A DNA stretch of 64,000 nt, taken from assembly GCA_035530275.1 (NCBI GenBank), contig DATKVC010000015.1, positions 124,001 to 188,000 on the forward strand. Direction: 5' to 3'. This stretch comes from CAIJMU01 sp035530275. Lineage in GTDB: Bacteria; Spirochaetota; Spirochaetia; Treponematales; Rectinemataceae. Position numbers and translations under genes: made by a program. Below are positions 52,170 to 60,749 of the stretch, piece after piece. How positions within the stretch are numbered: the first letter of the stretch is position 1; each line of letters begins with the position of its first letter. Below the pieces are notes generated by a model. It ran no database searches and had not been told where the DNA came from. It was given only the letters and a program-made list of their open reading frames with translations.

Positions 52170-52196
52170 GTAGTGGCTCCTTGCGAATATGGGCGG

Positions 52197-52682
52197 CTAA
52201 CGAAGGGTTTCGGCCTGTCGCCGCGAAATTGCTTTTTTCCTGACGCATGAGGGGCAGATTCCGCGGAGTTCGAGTTGATGGGAGACGATCTCGAAACCCG
52301 AGGCTTCGTACACCCTGCGCTGGGCCTCCTCAATACCCTCGTCCATGAACTCAATCGTGCGTCCGCAGAGTACGCAGACGAGGTGATCGTGGTGTTCGTG
52401 ATTGAAGGCATGCTCGTAGAGCCGCGAGCTGTCGTCCCGGCGAGCCTCTCTCGCCAGGCCCGAATCCTCGAGGAGCTTGATGGTCCTGAAGACCGTGGCT
52501 TGGCCGATGGTGGGATCGATGCGCCGGGCCGCCGCGAGGAGCTCGTCCGCGGACACGTGGCGCTCGAGCGACATAAAGGCCTTGAGGACGGCTTCGCGCG
52601 CCGTCGTCATCTTCAACCCACCCTTGCTGAGATAGGTCGAGAAAAGGCCGTATTCTTGGCTGAGGGAGAAATCGTTAGGCAT
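52197..52682 (-). CDS. fur: Fur-family ferric uptake regulator
   Basis: A 161-aa protein from ATG 52682. It has the winged helix with recognition segment GQATVFRTIKLLEDSGLA. The metal-binding C-terminal domain has HEHHDHLVCVLC and GICPSC, so both His-rich and CxxC zinc sites are present. It heads fur-feoA-feoB-FeoB-associated. The frame is open further upstream, but that part is the Fur box DNA. No Shine-Dalgarno is present; the promoter leaves a very short leader. Confidence 0.94.
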   Translation of the reverse strand: MPNDFSLSQEYGLFSTYLSKGGLKMTTAREAVLKAFMSLERHVSADELLAAARRIDPTIGQATVFRTIKLLEDSGLAREARRDDSSRLYEHAFNHEHHDHLVCVLCGRTIEFMDEGIEEAQRRVYEASGFEIVSHQLELRGICPSCVRKKAISRRQAETLR

Positions 52683-52684
52683 AG

Positions 52685-52703
52685 GATAATGATTATCATT
52701 ATC
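52685..52703. promoter_or_regulatory. Fur box
   Basis: GATAATGATTATCATTATC is a perfect 9-1-9 palindrome and matches the classical Fur consensus at every position except the central base choice. It covers the -10 and the transcription start of the fur-feo promoter, starting three bases upstream of the fur ATG. It indicates iron-dependent autorepression of the whole operon. It also lies about 90 bases upstream of the divergent Crp-type gene. Confidence 0.93.
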
Positions 52704-52725
52704 AAATGAAATGCGCAAGGGTCAA
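52698..52725 (-). promoter_or_regulatory. fur-feoAB promoter
   Basis: On the minus strand TTGACC (52720-52725), 16 bases, GATAAT (52698-52703). The -10 is the first arm of the Fur box. The start site, near 52691, gives a leader of about 8 nt before the ATG at 52682. Confidence 0.65.
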
Positions 52726-52795
52726 TCGGAGCCCCGGCTCATCCCCTTGCCGAGAGAGGCCTTCCGATGGCTTCATGGTGGAGCGAGGTCAAAGC

Positions 52796-53434
52796 ATGGA
52801 GCAGGGAAAAACGAAGGTTTGCCTGAGCGGTGAAGTAATATTCGCTGAGGGCGAAGTGGGCGAGCTCATGTACATCCTGCTCGAGGGCGTCATCGAGCTG
52901 CGCAAGAAGGTCGGGAAGGGGGAGACGGTGCTCAAGTCCGTCTCGACGGTCAACGACTTTTTCGGCGAAATGGCCCTCATAGACGGGAGGTCCCGCTCGG
53001 CCTCGGCCGTCGCCGTCAAGCCGACGCGTCTCCTCGTGATCGACGGTCCAACTTTCGAAAATATGATCCTCACGAACGGTAAATTCGCCCTCAAGATCAT
53101 CAAGGTCCTGTCGGAGCGTATCCGCAACTCGAATTCGACCATCGAGTCGCTGCACGAGGTGACGCCGAAGGAACGCTTCATCCGCGGTCTTGTCGAATAC
53201 GCCGCCTCGTCAGGCGAAAAGATCTTCGACGGCCGCGTCAAGGTGCCCTATGTCCAGTTCCGCAGCTGGGCCAATTCGCGCCTGGGCTTTTCGCTCGAGG
53301 AATGCGACGCGACCGCAGCCCGCCTCGCGAAGGCCAGCCTCCTCTCCTGGACGAAAGAAGGCGGCGACCTTCTCGTGTCCGACGCTATGCTGAAGGAATT
53401 TTCCGGCAAGGCGGAGGCGGGGCCGGAACGATGA
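52796..53434 (+). CDS. Crp/Fnr-family transcriptional regulator
   Basis: A 212-aa protein. The cyclic-nucleotide-binding beta-roll contains FFGEMALIDGRSRSASAVA, the phosphate-binding cassette with Glu and Arg conserved as in cAMP binders. A long helix (FALKIIKVLSERIRNSNSTI) and a C-terminal winged helix follow. There are no Fnr-type cysteines at the N-terminus. Start ATG 52796 with GAGG eight bases upstream. ATGA overlap with the radical SAM gene suggests they belong to one pathway. Confidence 0.86.
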   Translation: MEQGKTKVCLSGEVIFAEGEVGELMYILLEGVIELRKKVGKGETVLKSVSTVNDFFGEMALIDGRSRSASAVAVKPTRLLVIDGPTFENMILTNGKFALKIIKVLSERIRNSNSTIESLHEVTPKERFIRGLVEYAASSGEKIFDGRVKVPYVQFRSWANSRLGFSLEECDATAARLAKASLLSWTKEGGDLLVSDAMLKEFSGKAEAGPER

Positions 53435-55170
53435 AGGCCGGCGGGCAGGCCCTGTCGCCCCCGCGCCTCGCAATCCTGTCCATCGGGGTAGGCGAACCCT
53501 CGGAAACCATTCCCCTCGGGGCGGCCAGCGTGGCCGCGGCCCTTTCGAAGGCCTTTGGCGCGAGGCTCGTAGTCTCCCTTGCCGAAGCCTCTCCGACCGA
53601 CGAAGCTGGGCTCGTCGCGTCTCGCCTTCTCGAAAAGCGGCCCGATTTCATAGGTCTTTCCGTCTATACCTGGAACAGAAGGAAGATGGCCGACGTCGTC
53701 GCGGCCCTCGGATCGAAGGGCTTCGCCGGTCCCCTATTCGCCGGAGGCCCCGAGGCGAGCGCCGAGCCCTTCGACATCATCGCCGAGCTCGGCCTCGATT
53801 TCACCGTCGTGGGCGAGGGTGAGGAGAGCAGCGTCGCGGCCTTCGAGGCCCTGCTCGGGCCAGAGCGCGGGCTTAGGCGAACGAAGGGGCGGATGGAGAC
53901 GGACGCGTACCTCGATGGCTTGCCGGGGATCGCCTTGCCCGGGAAAAAGGAAGCCTTCAAGCGAAGGCAAGCGCCCGGTCCCGAATCCCTCGCCTCCCCC
54001 TGGCTCGCCGGGACGGCCTCGCCACGAGGCCGCGACGAGGTCGTCTGGGAGCTGTCGAGGGGTTGCGCCTTTCATTGTACCTATTGTTATGAAGGGAGGG
54101 GCGAAGGGGGCGTCCGCGTCTTTCCGAAGGACCGAATCGAGGCCGAGCTCGAACTCCTCGCCCGCGGCGGGGCGGAGAGGATCTTCGTCCTCGACCCGAC
54201 CTTCAATTGGAAAAGAGAAAGGGCCCTCGACCTCCTCGCCCTTTTCGCCGCTCGCGGAAAGGGGATGGCCTGGAAATTCGAGGTCAGGGCCGAGCTTCTC
54301 GACCGCGCCCTCGCGCAGGCCTTCGCCCGCCTCGACGTCTCGATACAAATAGGCCTCCAGAGTTCGGATCCCCAAGTCCTCGCTAAGGTGGGTCGTCCCG
54401 GTTTCGACGCCGAACGTTTCGCCGCCAAGGTCGCCCTCCTCGACGCCGAAGGTCTGACCTGGGGTCTCGATCTCATCTACGGCCTGCCCGGCGATACCCT
54501 TCGAGGCTTCGCCAAAAGCGTCGATTACGCCCTCGGACTCGCCCCAAATCACCTGGATATCTTCCCCCTCACGGTTCTGCCGGGGACGGAGTTGGCCGAG
54601 GAGGCGGCAGGCTTCGGGCTCGGCGTCGACCGGGAGGCGCCCCATCTTCTCCTCGGGGCTCCGGGTTTTCCCGCTGAAGCTATGGCGAGGGCTCGCGACA
54701 TCGCGATCGCCTGCGATCTTTTCTATTCGAAGGGAAGGGCCGTCGCTTGGTTTCTCCGAGCCCTCGCGCCGCTCAAGGCCAGGCCCTCCACCTTCCTCGC
54801 GCGCTTCGGCGATTGGCTTGGGCGCCAGGGCCCGAAAGCGGGAGCGCTTGGCGTGGCCGAAGAATCGAACCGGAGCGATCATCGCTCCATCGAAAGCCTG
54901 CAGCTCGCCTTCCTCGAGGCCGAGTATCGGGAGCGGAACCTGGAACCCCTGTGGCCCCTGCTCCGCGACAGCGTCCGCTTCGAGGGAGCCTGGACGCGTG
55001 CGGTCGCCGAGGGAGAGTCCTCCGTCCTCGAACTCGCCTACGGGCCCGACACCTTCGCCGATCCGCCCTGCGCGGAGCTGCGCGAACTCGCGAGGCTCTG
55101 CAAACCGCGGCCTTCCCGGATCAGGCTGCGGCCCGGCCGCTCGGGCCCCGCGATCGAAGTTCTGCGATAG
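53431..55170 (+). CDS. B12-binding radical SAM protein (DUF4080-type)
   Basis: A 579-aa protein, ATG at 53431 overlapping the Crp-type stop. Residues 1-145 form a B12-binding-like Rossmann domain (IPLGAASVAAALSKAFG, FIGLSVYTWN, GGPEAS), apparently without the DxHxxG lower-ligand motif. The radical SAM domain has ELSRGCAFHCTYCYEG, with the CxxxCxxC cluster motif, and a long C-terminal DUF4080-like region. The substrate is not known; relatives include anaerobic modification and methylation enzymes. The frame is open upstream of 53431, but that is the shadow of the regulator. Confidence 0.85.
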   Translation: MKAGGQALSPPRLAILSIGVGEPSETIPLGAASVAAALSKAFGARLVVSLAEASPTDEAGLVASRLLEKRPDFIGLSVYTWNRRKMADVVAALGSKGFAGPLFAGGPEASAEPFDIIAELGLDFTVVGEGEESSVAAFEALLGPERGLRRTKGRMETDAYLDGLPGIALPGKKEAFKRRQAPGPESLASPWLAGTASPRGRDEVVWELSRGCAFHCTYCYEGRGEGGVRVFPKDRIEAELELLARGGAERIFVLDPTFNWKRERALDLLALFAARGKGMAWKFEVRAELLDRALAQAFARLDVSIQIGLQSSDPQVLAKVGRPGFDAERFAAKVALLDAEGLTWGLDLIYGLPGDTLRGFAKSVDYALGLAPNHLDIFPLTVLPGTELAEEAAGFGLGVDREAPHLLLGAPGFPAEAMARARDIAIACDLFYSKGRAVAWFLRALAPLKARPSTFLARFGDWLGRQGPKAGALGVAEESNRSDHRSIESLQLAFLEAEYRERNLEPLWPLLRDSVRFEGAWTRAVAEGESSVLELAYGPDTFADPPCAELRELARLCKPRPSRIRLRPGRSGPAIEVLR

Positions 55171-55344
55171 CCGCCCACATCGATCGGTGCGCTGTTCCGC
55201 GGCTTTGCGGAATCGGCGGCGGCGCCGCCGATGATTTTGCGATTGCGCTCCCTATGACGACGTCGCATAATATCGCAACTGTGTCTCAGCGCGCCGAGAT
55301 CACGGGAATTGGTGACGTCGGCCGAGCTTCCAAAAAGGGAAAAA

Positions 55345-57351
55345 ATGGATAGGGCGAAGCGGGATCGACATGAAGATTCCCCGGTGTTGGTACCTCTCGA
55401 TGTCATACGGTTCCGCCTCATCGCGATTGTGGCGGCGGCAAATCTACTCATCATTTCGCTCGCCGTGGCGCACCTCGGCCTTTCTCGATTCCAGGCGGAG
55501 CAGCACGCAGCTTCCATGGCGGAAAGCATAGCCGCGCTCAGCGAAACCAATCTCCTGGGCATCATCGGCAAGATCGACCTCGGCCTTCACGCCGTCGTGG
55601 ACGAGGCCGAGGCCGAACTCTCCTCCGGCGCGATCGATCAACGGCGGCTCGACGCCTTCATCGTCCGCGAAGAAACGCGAATTCCCGAGATCCTGACCCT
55701 CAGGGCGGCGAATGCCGAAGGCCAGTCCATCTACGGCGCGGACCTGCCCGTAGTGACGACACGGAGCATCGTTCAAAGGGAGTATTACCAGTATTTGCGG
55801 GATACCAAGACCGACGAACTCGTCTTTTCAGATCCTCTCATCGGCGGCATCACGGGCAAATGGATGATGCTCATCGCCCGTCGCATCGACAGGCCCGACG
55901 GTTCCTTCGGGGGACTGAGCGCCGCGGGAGTGGGCCTCTTCTGGCTCACCAAGGACTTCGCCTCCTTCGACCTGGGAGAGCACAGCTCCATCGAGCTCAG
56001 GGATCACGCCTTCGCGGTCGTGGACGGCTACCCCATCGCCTCCGATTCCGCGCGTTCCGGAGATTCCAGCATCGGCAAGAACCTCGCCTCGCGAGTCGGC
56101 ACGGGAGCGACCTCCGGTCATTTCACTCTGCCTCGCGGAAACGGAAACCCGGTGACGAAATTCGTATCGTACAAACAGGTTGGGACCTTTCCGCTTTTCG
56201 TGACCGTCGGACTGGCAAGGCGCGATTATCTACAGACTTGGTATCGATCGGCTCTTGCTGCGGTCGCGGCCGCCTTCGCTTTCCTCGCGGTGTCGATTCT
56301 CCTCGCCCTACTCTACTACCACGGCGCCCAACGCTCGCGGACCGCGGCGCGGGCCCTGGCCTCCCAGGAGCGGAAATACCGTACTATTGCGGACTATACA
56401 TACGATTGGGAGTTCTGGATCGACGCGAATGGCGCCTATTTCTACGTTTCGCCTTCCTGCGAGAGGATCACCGGCTACAGGCCGTCGGAGTTCTACCTCG
56501 ATCCGGCTTTTTTTGCGACGACGATCCTGTCCGAAGATCGCGAAATCTACAGGTCCCATCGGCATCTTTCGGAACCCGGCAACGACTTCGCGACGCTGAG
56601 CTTTCGCATTCGGAGGGCAGACGGGAAAATCAGATGGATCGAACATCTCTGCCGCCCCGTCTTTTCTGAGGAAGGCGCCTGGCTCGGCACCCGGGGCACG
56701 AATCGCGACATCACGGAAAGGCGGGAGGCCGAAGAGCGGATACGGGCGCTCCTCGAGGAGAAGGATCTCATCCTCAAGGAGGTCCATCATCGTATCAAGA
56801 ACAACATGGCGGTCGTCGCGAGCCTTCTCGACATTCAGGCCGAGGCGGAACGGGAAGGTCCGGCGTCGCAGACTCTCCGCATAGCCTCGAACAGGGTGAA
56901 GAGCATGGCGGTGCTCTACGATAAGCTGTATCGGACCGAGGCGGGAAAGAGCGCGTCTCTCGGCGAGTATCTTTTCACTCTCCTGAAGGAAGTCCATGGC
57001 AGCTTCCCCGGCCATGAGCATATCGAGCTCAGCCTCGAACTCGAAGAAATCGAATTGGATTCCGAGAAGCTTTCGAGGCTCGGTATTCTTCTGAACGAGC
57101 TCCTTACCAATTCGATGAAGTACGCCTTCGCCGGCCGGTGCGGAGGCTCGATCCGCGTCAGGGCATATCGCGACGGCGCAAGGCTCGAAATGCATTACGA
57201 AGATAACGGCATCGGCCTCTCGAGCGCTCGAGATGTGTCGGGGACCGGCTTCGGCATGACCCTGATCGCCGCGCTGGCGAAACAGCTCGGCGGCGTCTCG
57301 ACCATGGGCGGCGAAGAGGGCTTTTCCTATGCCCTCTCCCTCGAGGTTTAG
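55345..57351 (+). CDS. Cache-PAS sensor histidine kinase (HisKA_2 type)
   Basis: A 668-aa protein; ATG 55345 follows AAGGG. Transmembrane helix (about 22-44), extracytoplasmic dCache-like domain (about 50-290, REYYQYLRDTKTDELVFSDPL and GLARRDYLQTWYR), second helix (about 300-325), PAS/PAC (about 345-465, ending GTNRDITERREAEERI). The HisKA_2 acceptor EVHHRIKNN (His481) is followed by a HATPase (LLNELLTNSMKYAF, GFGMTLI). Paralogous in layout to the kinase at 40544 but without HAMP and without a binding protein. No response regulator nearby. Its stop overlaps that of the convergent DUF438 gene. Confidence 0.92.
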   Translation: MDRAKRDRHEDSPVLVPLDVIRFRLIAIVAAANLLIISLAVAHLGLSRFQAEQHAASMAESIAALSETNLLGIIGKIDLGLHAVVDEAEAELSSGAIDQRRLDAFIVREETRIPEILTLRAANAEGQSIYGADLPVVTTRSIVQREYYQYLRDTKTDELVFSDPLIGGITGKWMMLIARRIDRPDGSFGGLSAAGVGLFWLTKDFASFDLGEHSSIELRDHAFAVVDGYPIASDSARSGDSSIGKNLASRVGTGATSGHFTLPRGNGNPVTKFVSYKQVGTFPLFVTVGLARRDYLQTWYRSALAAVAAAFAFLAVSILLALLYYHGAQRSRTAARALASQERKYRTIADYTYDWEFWIDANGAYFYVSPSCERITGYRPSEFYLDPAFFATTILSEDREIYRSHRHLSEPGNDFATLSFRIRRADGKIRWIEHLCRPVFSEEGAWLGTRGTNRDITERREAEERIRALLEEKDLILKEVHHRIKNNMAVVASLLDIQAEAEREGPASQTLRIASNRVKSMAVLYDKLYRTEAGKSASLGEYLFTLLKEVHGSFPGHEHIELSLELEEIELDSEKLSRLGILLNELLTNSMKYAFAGRCGGSIRVRAYRDGARLEMHYEDNGIGLSSARDVSGTGFGMTLIAALAKQLGGVSTMGGEEGFSYALSLEV

Positions 57352-58715
57352 GCGGAGCCCGCCGCCTCCCAATCGAGAAGGCGGCGCTGACCGGAGAGCG
57401 CTCGGATCCCCGTGGCGTCCTGGCTTCCCTCGAGTGTGCCGAGATAGCGACCCGAGGCGTCCCTGACGGCGAAATACTCAATTATGATGAACTTGCCGCC
57501 CATCTCGATCCAGAAGCGGGCTTCGTCCTTCTTTCCCTCTCGGAATTCGCGGAGGATGCGCTCCACGACGGCGAGGCTCTTCGGCGGATGGCAATTGCGC
57601 ACGTCCCTGCCGATGACGCCGGGGCTGCGCGGAAAGAGGCGATCGGGACTGTCGGAATACCAGGCAACCTTGTCCTCCGCGTCGACGAAGGAAAGATCGA
57701 TAGGAAGGCGCTTCATGATCAGGTTGATGACCTCGGCCGACAGGGAACCCACCTCGAGAGGGATTGCGCCTTTTTCCGCTGCGGTTGCCGCGATGTCTCG
57801 AGGTCCAGGAGCGCCGGCAGCCTGGTCATATTGCCCTGGGCTGGCCTTTGCGATGAGTTCGGAGAGGCTGGGTGCAGGTTTGCCTCCCAGGCCCGGAGAG
57901 GCCTTGCCTCCGGCAAATGCGGGATCCCACACGGCGCCCGGCTCGATCCAGGCGAAACCGATGGCATCCTCACCGCGACGGATATCGGCCCAATCGGACT
58001 CGGATAGGCGAGCCACCGCGTTGGGAATGAGTATGCGCTCCTCCATGAAGATCATGCGACGCATCCTGCCCGCGAGATCGCGGGATGCCGCCCGGAATGC
58101 CTTCGCCTTTCGACGCGTTTCGGCACTCCCTTGGTCGCCCGCGACGCCCTTGCCCGCGACTACGGCGTCCAGAGCTTCTCGCGTCGCCTTGAACTGTGCC
58201 CTGATTTCGTCGTGCTTGCCCCACATCACCTTGGATGGTCCGGTGAAGCCGCTGCGCTCGAGCCAGGGGAAGAGCTGGTTCTCCTTGCGCGCGTAGTGCA
58301 CGAGGATGAGCGAAAGCTCGTCGAGGGCCGAGCGCGCTGCCTCGGGGCTTCCGACGCCCCAGGCGAGGGATCGGGCCTCGCGGAGAAGCCCTGCGATGCG
58401 CGCCTTGGCGGCGCGGTTTTCGGCGAGGTAGCTATGGACCGGATGGCCTGGAAGATTCTTGGATTTGGCGCCTTTGCGAAGTTCACCCTGGAACACCTCG
58501 ACATGGACATCGCAGAGGCGCTGGACCTCCTCGACGGGCATGCCCCCATCGATGAGGGACTGTTCCATGGCGGCTATCTCGGGCGCCGAGACTCCGGCGA
58601 TCAGTTTCGCGAAATCCTTGCGGACGATTTCCGGCGCCTCGCCCTGATGGAGCCTCTTGATGATGGCGGCAAGCCCCGCCTGCCTTTCCGGATCGATGAC
58701 GACTGATTCGGCCAC
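57348..58715 (-). CDS. DUF438-hemerythrin-PAS protein
   Basis: A 455-aa protein with a GTG start behind GGGAGG. The N-terminal DUF438 helical domain (about 15-85) precedes a hemerythrin-like four-helix bundle with metal-ligand candidates His99, HYARKENQLFPWLE, WGKHDE and FMEERILIP (about 90-235). A C-terminal PAS-like domain (SFVDAEDKVAWYSDSP, RDVRNCHPPKS, about 325-440) follows. Such proteins are linked to oxygen, NO or iron-sulfur stress in anaerobes; the exact role is unknown. An inverted repeat of the Crp/Fnr type lies upstream. Confidence 0.87.
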   Translation of the reverse strand: MAESVVIDPERQAGLAAIIKRLHQGEAPEIVRKDFAKLIAGVSAPEIAAMEQSLIDGGMPVEEVQRLCDVHVEVFQGELRKGAKSKNLPGHPVHSYLAENRAAKARIAGLLREARSLAWGVGSPEAARSALDELSLILVHYARKENQLFPWLERSGFTGPSKVMWGKHDEIRAQFKATREALDAVVAGKGVAGDQGSAETRRKAKAFRAASRDLAGRMRRMIFMEERILIPNAVARLSESDWADIRRGEDAIGFAWIEPGAVWDPAFAGGKASPGLGGKPAPSLSELIAKASPGQYDQAAGAPGPRDIAATAAEKGAIPLEVGSLSAEVINLIMKRLPIDLSFVDAEDKVAWYSDSPDRLFPRSPGVIGRDVRNCHPPKSLAVVERILREFREGKKDEARFWIEMGGKFIIIEYFAVRDASGRYLGTLEGSQDATGIRALSGQRRLLDWEAAGSA

Positions 58716-58772
58716 GAAAACCTCCCGACTGCAGTAGCTTGGTCCAATATCGGGAGTTTATACGAAAACGAC

Positions 58773-58788
58773 TGTAACGTCAGTTACA
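58773..58788. promoter_or_regulatory. Candidate Crp/Fnr-type (HcpR-like) operator
   Basis: TGTAAC-GTCA-GTTACA, perfect 6-bp arms around 4 bases, 58 bases upstream of the DUF438 GTG. GTAAC-N-GTTAC sites are known for HcpR-type regulators of nitrosative stress genes in anaerobes. If GATATT (minus strand, 58746-58751) is the -10, the site is centred at -41.5, the class II activator position. TATAAA (58757-58762) is an alternative -10. Confidence 0.55.
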
Positions 58789-58814
58789 TTTCTTTGATTC
58801 TTTGTAAAGGAGCC

Positions 58815-60272
58815 TCAGGCGGCGAGGTCCCAGACCATATTCGCGTCGGCGATCCTATTGCAAAAATCGATAAAGCCGCGCTCGTCGAGGGGCTTGGCGA
58901 AGAGAAAACCCTGAAAGCCCTTGCAGCCCATTTCCCACAGCATTTTAACCGCCTCTGAGGTTTCCACACCCTCGGCGACGAGGGCCAATTTCATTCCCGT
59001 GGCTATCGAGACGAGGGACCGGACGATGACCCGGTCGTCGCTCGAGGAGTCGAGGTGCTCCACGAACTGCTTGTCGATCTTTATTTCATGCAGGGGAAAG
59101 CGGTGGAGGTGGGAGAGGGATGAATAGCCCGTGCCGAAGTCGTCCATCGAAATTCTGACGCCGAGTTCCTTGAACCTGGCGATGGTGCGCGCGGCGGCCT
59201 GCGGATCGTCGAAAAACCCGGTTTCCGTAAGCTCGATGGTGAGGTCTTCGGCCTGGGCCCCAGAGCGGGCGAGGGCCGTCGCCAGAATTCGCGTGGCGTC
59301 GTCGCTATGGAACTGCCGGGCAGACAGATTGATCGACATTCCCGAGCAGATGCGCGCGGCCGCCCTCGTCGAGACGAGCTTTCGGGTGCTCTGGTAGATG
59401 AGCCACTTACCGAGGGGCATGATGAGTCCCGTTTCTTCGGCGAGGGGGATGAAGTCGTCAGGTTGGATGACGCCACGCTCGGGGTGCTTCCATCGGATGA
59501 GGACCTCGGCTTCAACGGTGTTGATGCGCAGACGGTTGCCTTCGAGCTCGCTCACGAAGATCTTGGGCTGGAAAAGGAGGAAGAATTGCTCGTCGATGTT
59601 CTCGAAGGCCTTGGTGATGGCATTTTGGAGCTCGACCTTCTCGACGGCCCGGGCGAGAAGCGAGGGATTGAAAAGCGAGAATCCGCGATGCCGGACGCGG
59701 GAGTCGCCTGCGGCTATGTCCGCGCTCTGGAGTATCTGGTGACGGCCTTCGCCGTGTTCGGGCCAGTAGGCCGCCCCGGCCGTGACCTTGAGGGCGATAT
59801 TGAGCCCCGCGAAAATATGGGCTTCGGAAAGGCGCGTGAGAAAGGGTCGAAGGAAGGAGCCCAATTCCGGCCCCTTGAGGCCCATGAGGGCGACGACGAA
59901 CTCGTTTTCGTGGGTATGGAACAGAAGATCCTGGGGCCGAAGCATGCCCGCCATTCGCATCCCTGTCTGATAGAGGATCCATTCGCTGACGCTGGCCTTG
60001 AGGGTCTTGCGGATGTTGGTATAGTCGTCCCCGAGCTGGAGGATGAGGAGGGTGAAGCCCCTCTTGTCTTCTTCCACCCGAAGCCTATCGATGAGTTCGT
60101 CGAGCTCGATTTCCAGTCTGTAGCGCGAGGGAAGACCGGTCTGGGGTTGAATGGCTATGCGATGCTCGAGGTCGGCAATCCTGCCGCGCTGATTTTCGCA
60201 CTCGGCCTTGAGATCGAGGATCTCCTGGAGCATCGCCTGCGCGTCCAGTTGGCTTGGGTTTTCGCCTTGCAT
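58815..60272 (-). CDS. GGDEF-EAL protein, probable c-di-GMP phosphodiesterase with degenerate GGDEF
   Basis: A 485-aa protein without signal peptide. A short coiled coil (about 5-38) precedes a GGDEF-like domain whose active site reads HTHENEFVVAL, so diguanylate cyclase activity is unlikely. A C-terminal EAL domain keeps the key residues: EAEVLIRW (EAL variant), SINLSARQF, ELTETG, MDDFGTGYSSL, IKIDKQF and AEGVET. ATG 60272 has AAGGG six bases upstream and is preferred over ATG 60278 and the GTG at 60356. It could lower c-di-GMP sensed by the PilZ protein at 6779. Confidence 0.9.
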   Translation of the reverse strand: MQGENPSQLDAQAMLQEILDLKAECENQRGRIADLEHRIAIQPQTGLPSRYRLEIELDELIDRLRVEEDKRGFTLLILQLGDDYTNIRKTLKASVSEWILYQTGMRMAGMLRPQDLLFHTHENEFVVALMGLKGPELGSFLRPFLTRLSEAHIFAGLNIALKVTAGAAYWPEHGEGRHQILQSADIAAGDSRVRHRGFSLFNPSLLARAVEKVELQNAITKAFENIDEQFFLLFQPKIFVSELEGNRLRINTVEAEVLIRWKHPERGVIQPDDFIPLAEETGLIMPLGKWLIYQSTRKLVSTRAAARICSGMSINLSARQFHSDDATRILATALARSGAQAEDLTIELTETGFFDDPQAAARTIARFKELGVRISMDDFGTGYSSLSHLHRFPLHEIKIDKQFVEHLDSSSDDRVIVRSLVSIATGMKLALVAEGVETSEAVKMLWEMGCKGFQGFLFAKPLDERGFIDFCNRIADANMVWDLAA

Positions 60273-60388
60273 GCACATCCCTTGTCGTGTCGCTGCCGTT
60301 TCGAATACCGCCGCAATGCCGGGAAATCGATCCGAAACGGACGAACCTGAGGCCACGGGAGGAGAGCGCAGCGAAGAATAGTCGCAGC

Positions 60389-60417
60389 ACTATATGCCAA
60401 CACCGAGAAAAAAACAA
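60389..60417 (-). promoter_or_regulatory. Candidate promoter of the GGDEF-EAL gene
   Basis: On the minus strand TTGTTT (60412-60417), 17 bases and TATAGT (60389-60394), which has five of six consensus bases in the -10. It gives a leader of about 110 nt. Two small inverted repeats lie just upstream of it (TGCAC-AAA-GTGCA at 60448-60460 and GTTGC-TAT-GCAAC at 60464-60476) and could bind regulators. Confidence 0.5.
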
Positions 60418-60531
60418 AGAAAGAAAAAGATTCGTTCGGGAAAAACCTGCACAAAGTGCAAAAGTTGCTATGCAACGACGGCTAAAACGAGAGTGGGCGG
60501 CGTGATGCCATCTTCATGCTTCGGGTAAATA

Positions 60532-60549
60532 TTGCCCATATATGGGCAA
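60532..60549. promoter_or_regulatory. Perfect 18-bp palindrome upstream of the sigma-54 promoter
   Basis: TTGCCCATATATGGGCAA is a complete palindrome. A second shorter one, TTGGCCCAA, lies at 60552-60560. The centre is about 94 bases upstream of the -24 element, in the usual window for an enhancer-binding protein site. No such activator gene is in the window. Confidence 0.6.
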
Positions 60550-60631
60550 ACTTGGCCCAATACCCTAGCCCGCGTGACCGACAATTAGCTATAAAGTCTT
60601 TACCTTCTTGGGTTTAGCTCGCGCGCGATAT

Positions 60632-60648
60632 TTGGCACGAAAATTGCA
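60632..60648 (+). promoter_or_regulatory. Sigma-54 promoter
   Basis: TTGGCACG-AAAA-TTGCA is an exact match to the -24/-12 consensus (TTGGCACG-N4-TTGCW), with GG (60634) and GC (60646) exactly 12 bases apart. The start would be near 60659, about 91 bases before the GTG at 60750. The surrounding 477-bp gap (60273-60749) otherwise holds the EAL promoter and the repeats listed separately. Confidence 0.88.
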
Positions 60649-60749
60649 TGTCTTCTATCGCGCAGGAAGCACTTTGCCTGATCGATAGGTTGATCGACTC
60701 GCGCGTCGGCGAATAGTGCTTGCGCAATAATTTCTCTGGAGGATTCTTC

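Noticed and set aside
60370..60410. Sigma-54-like element TTGGCATATAGTGCTGC on the minus strand before the EAL gene
   Set aside because: GG and GC are 13 bases apart, not 12, and a sigma-70 -10 (TATAGT) overlaps it.
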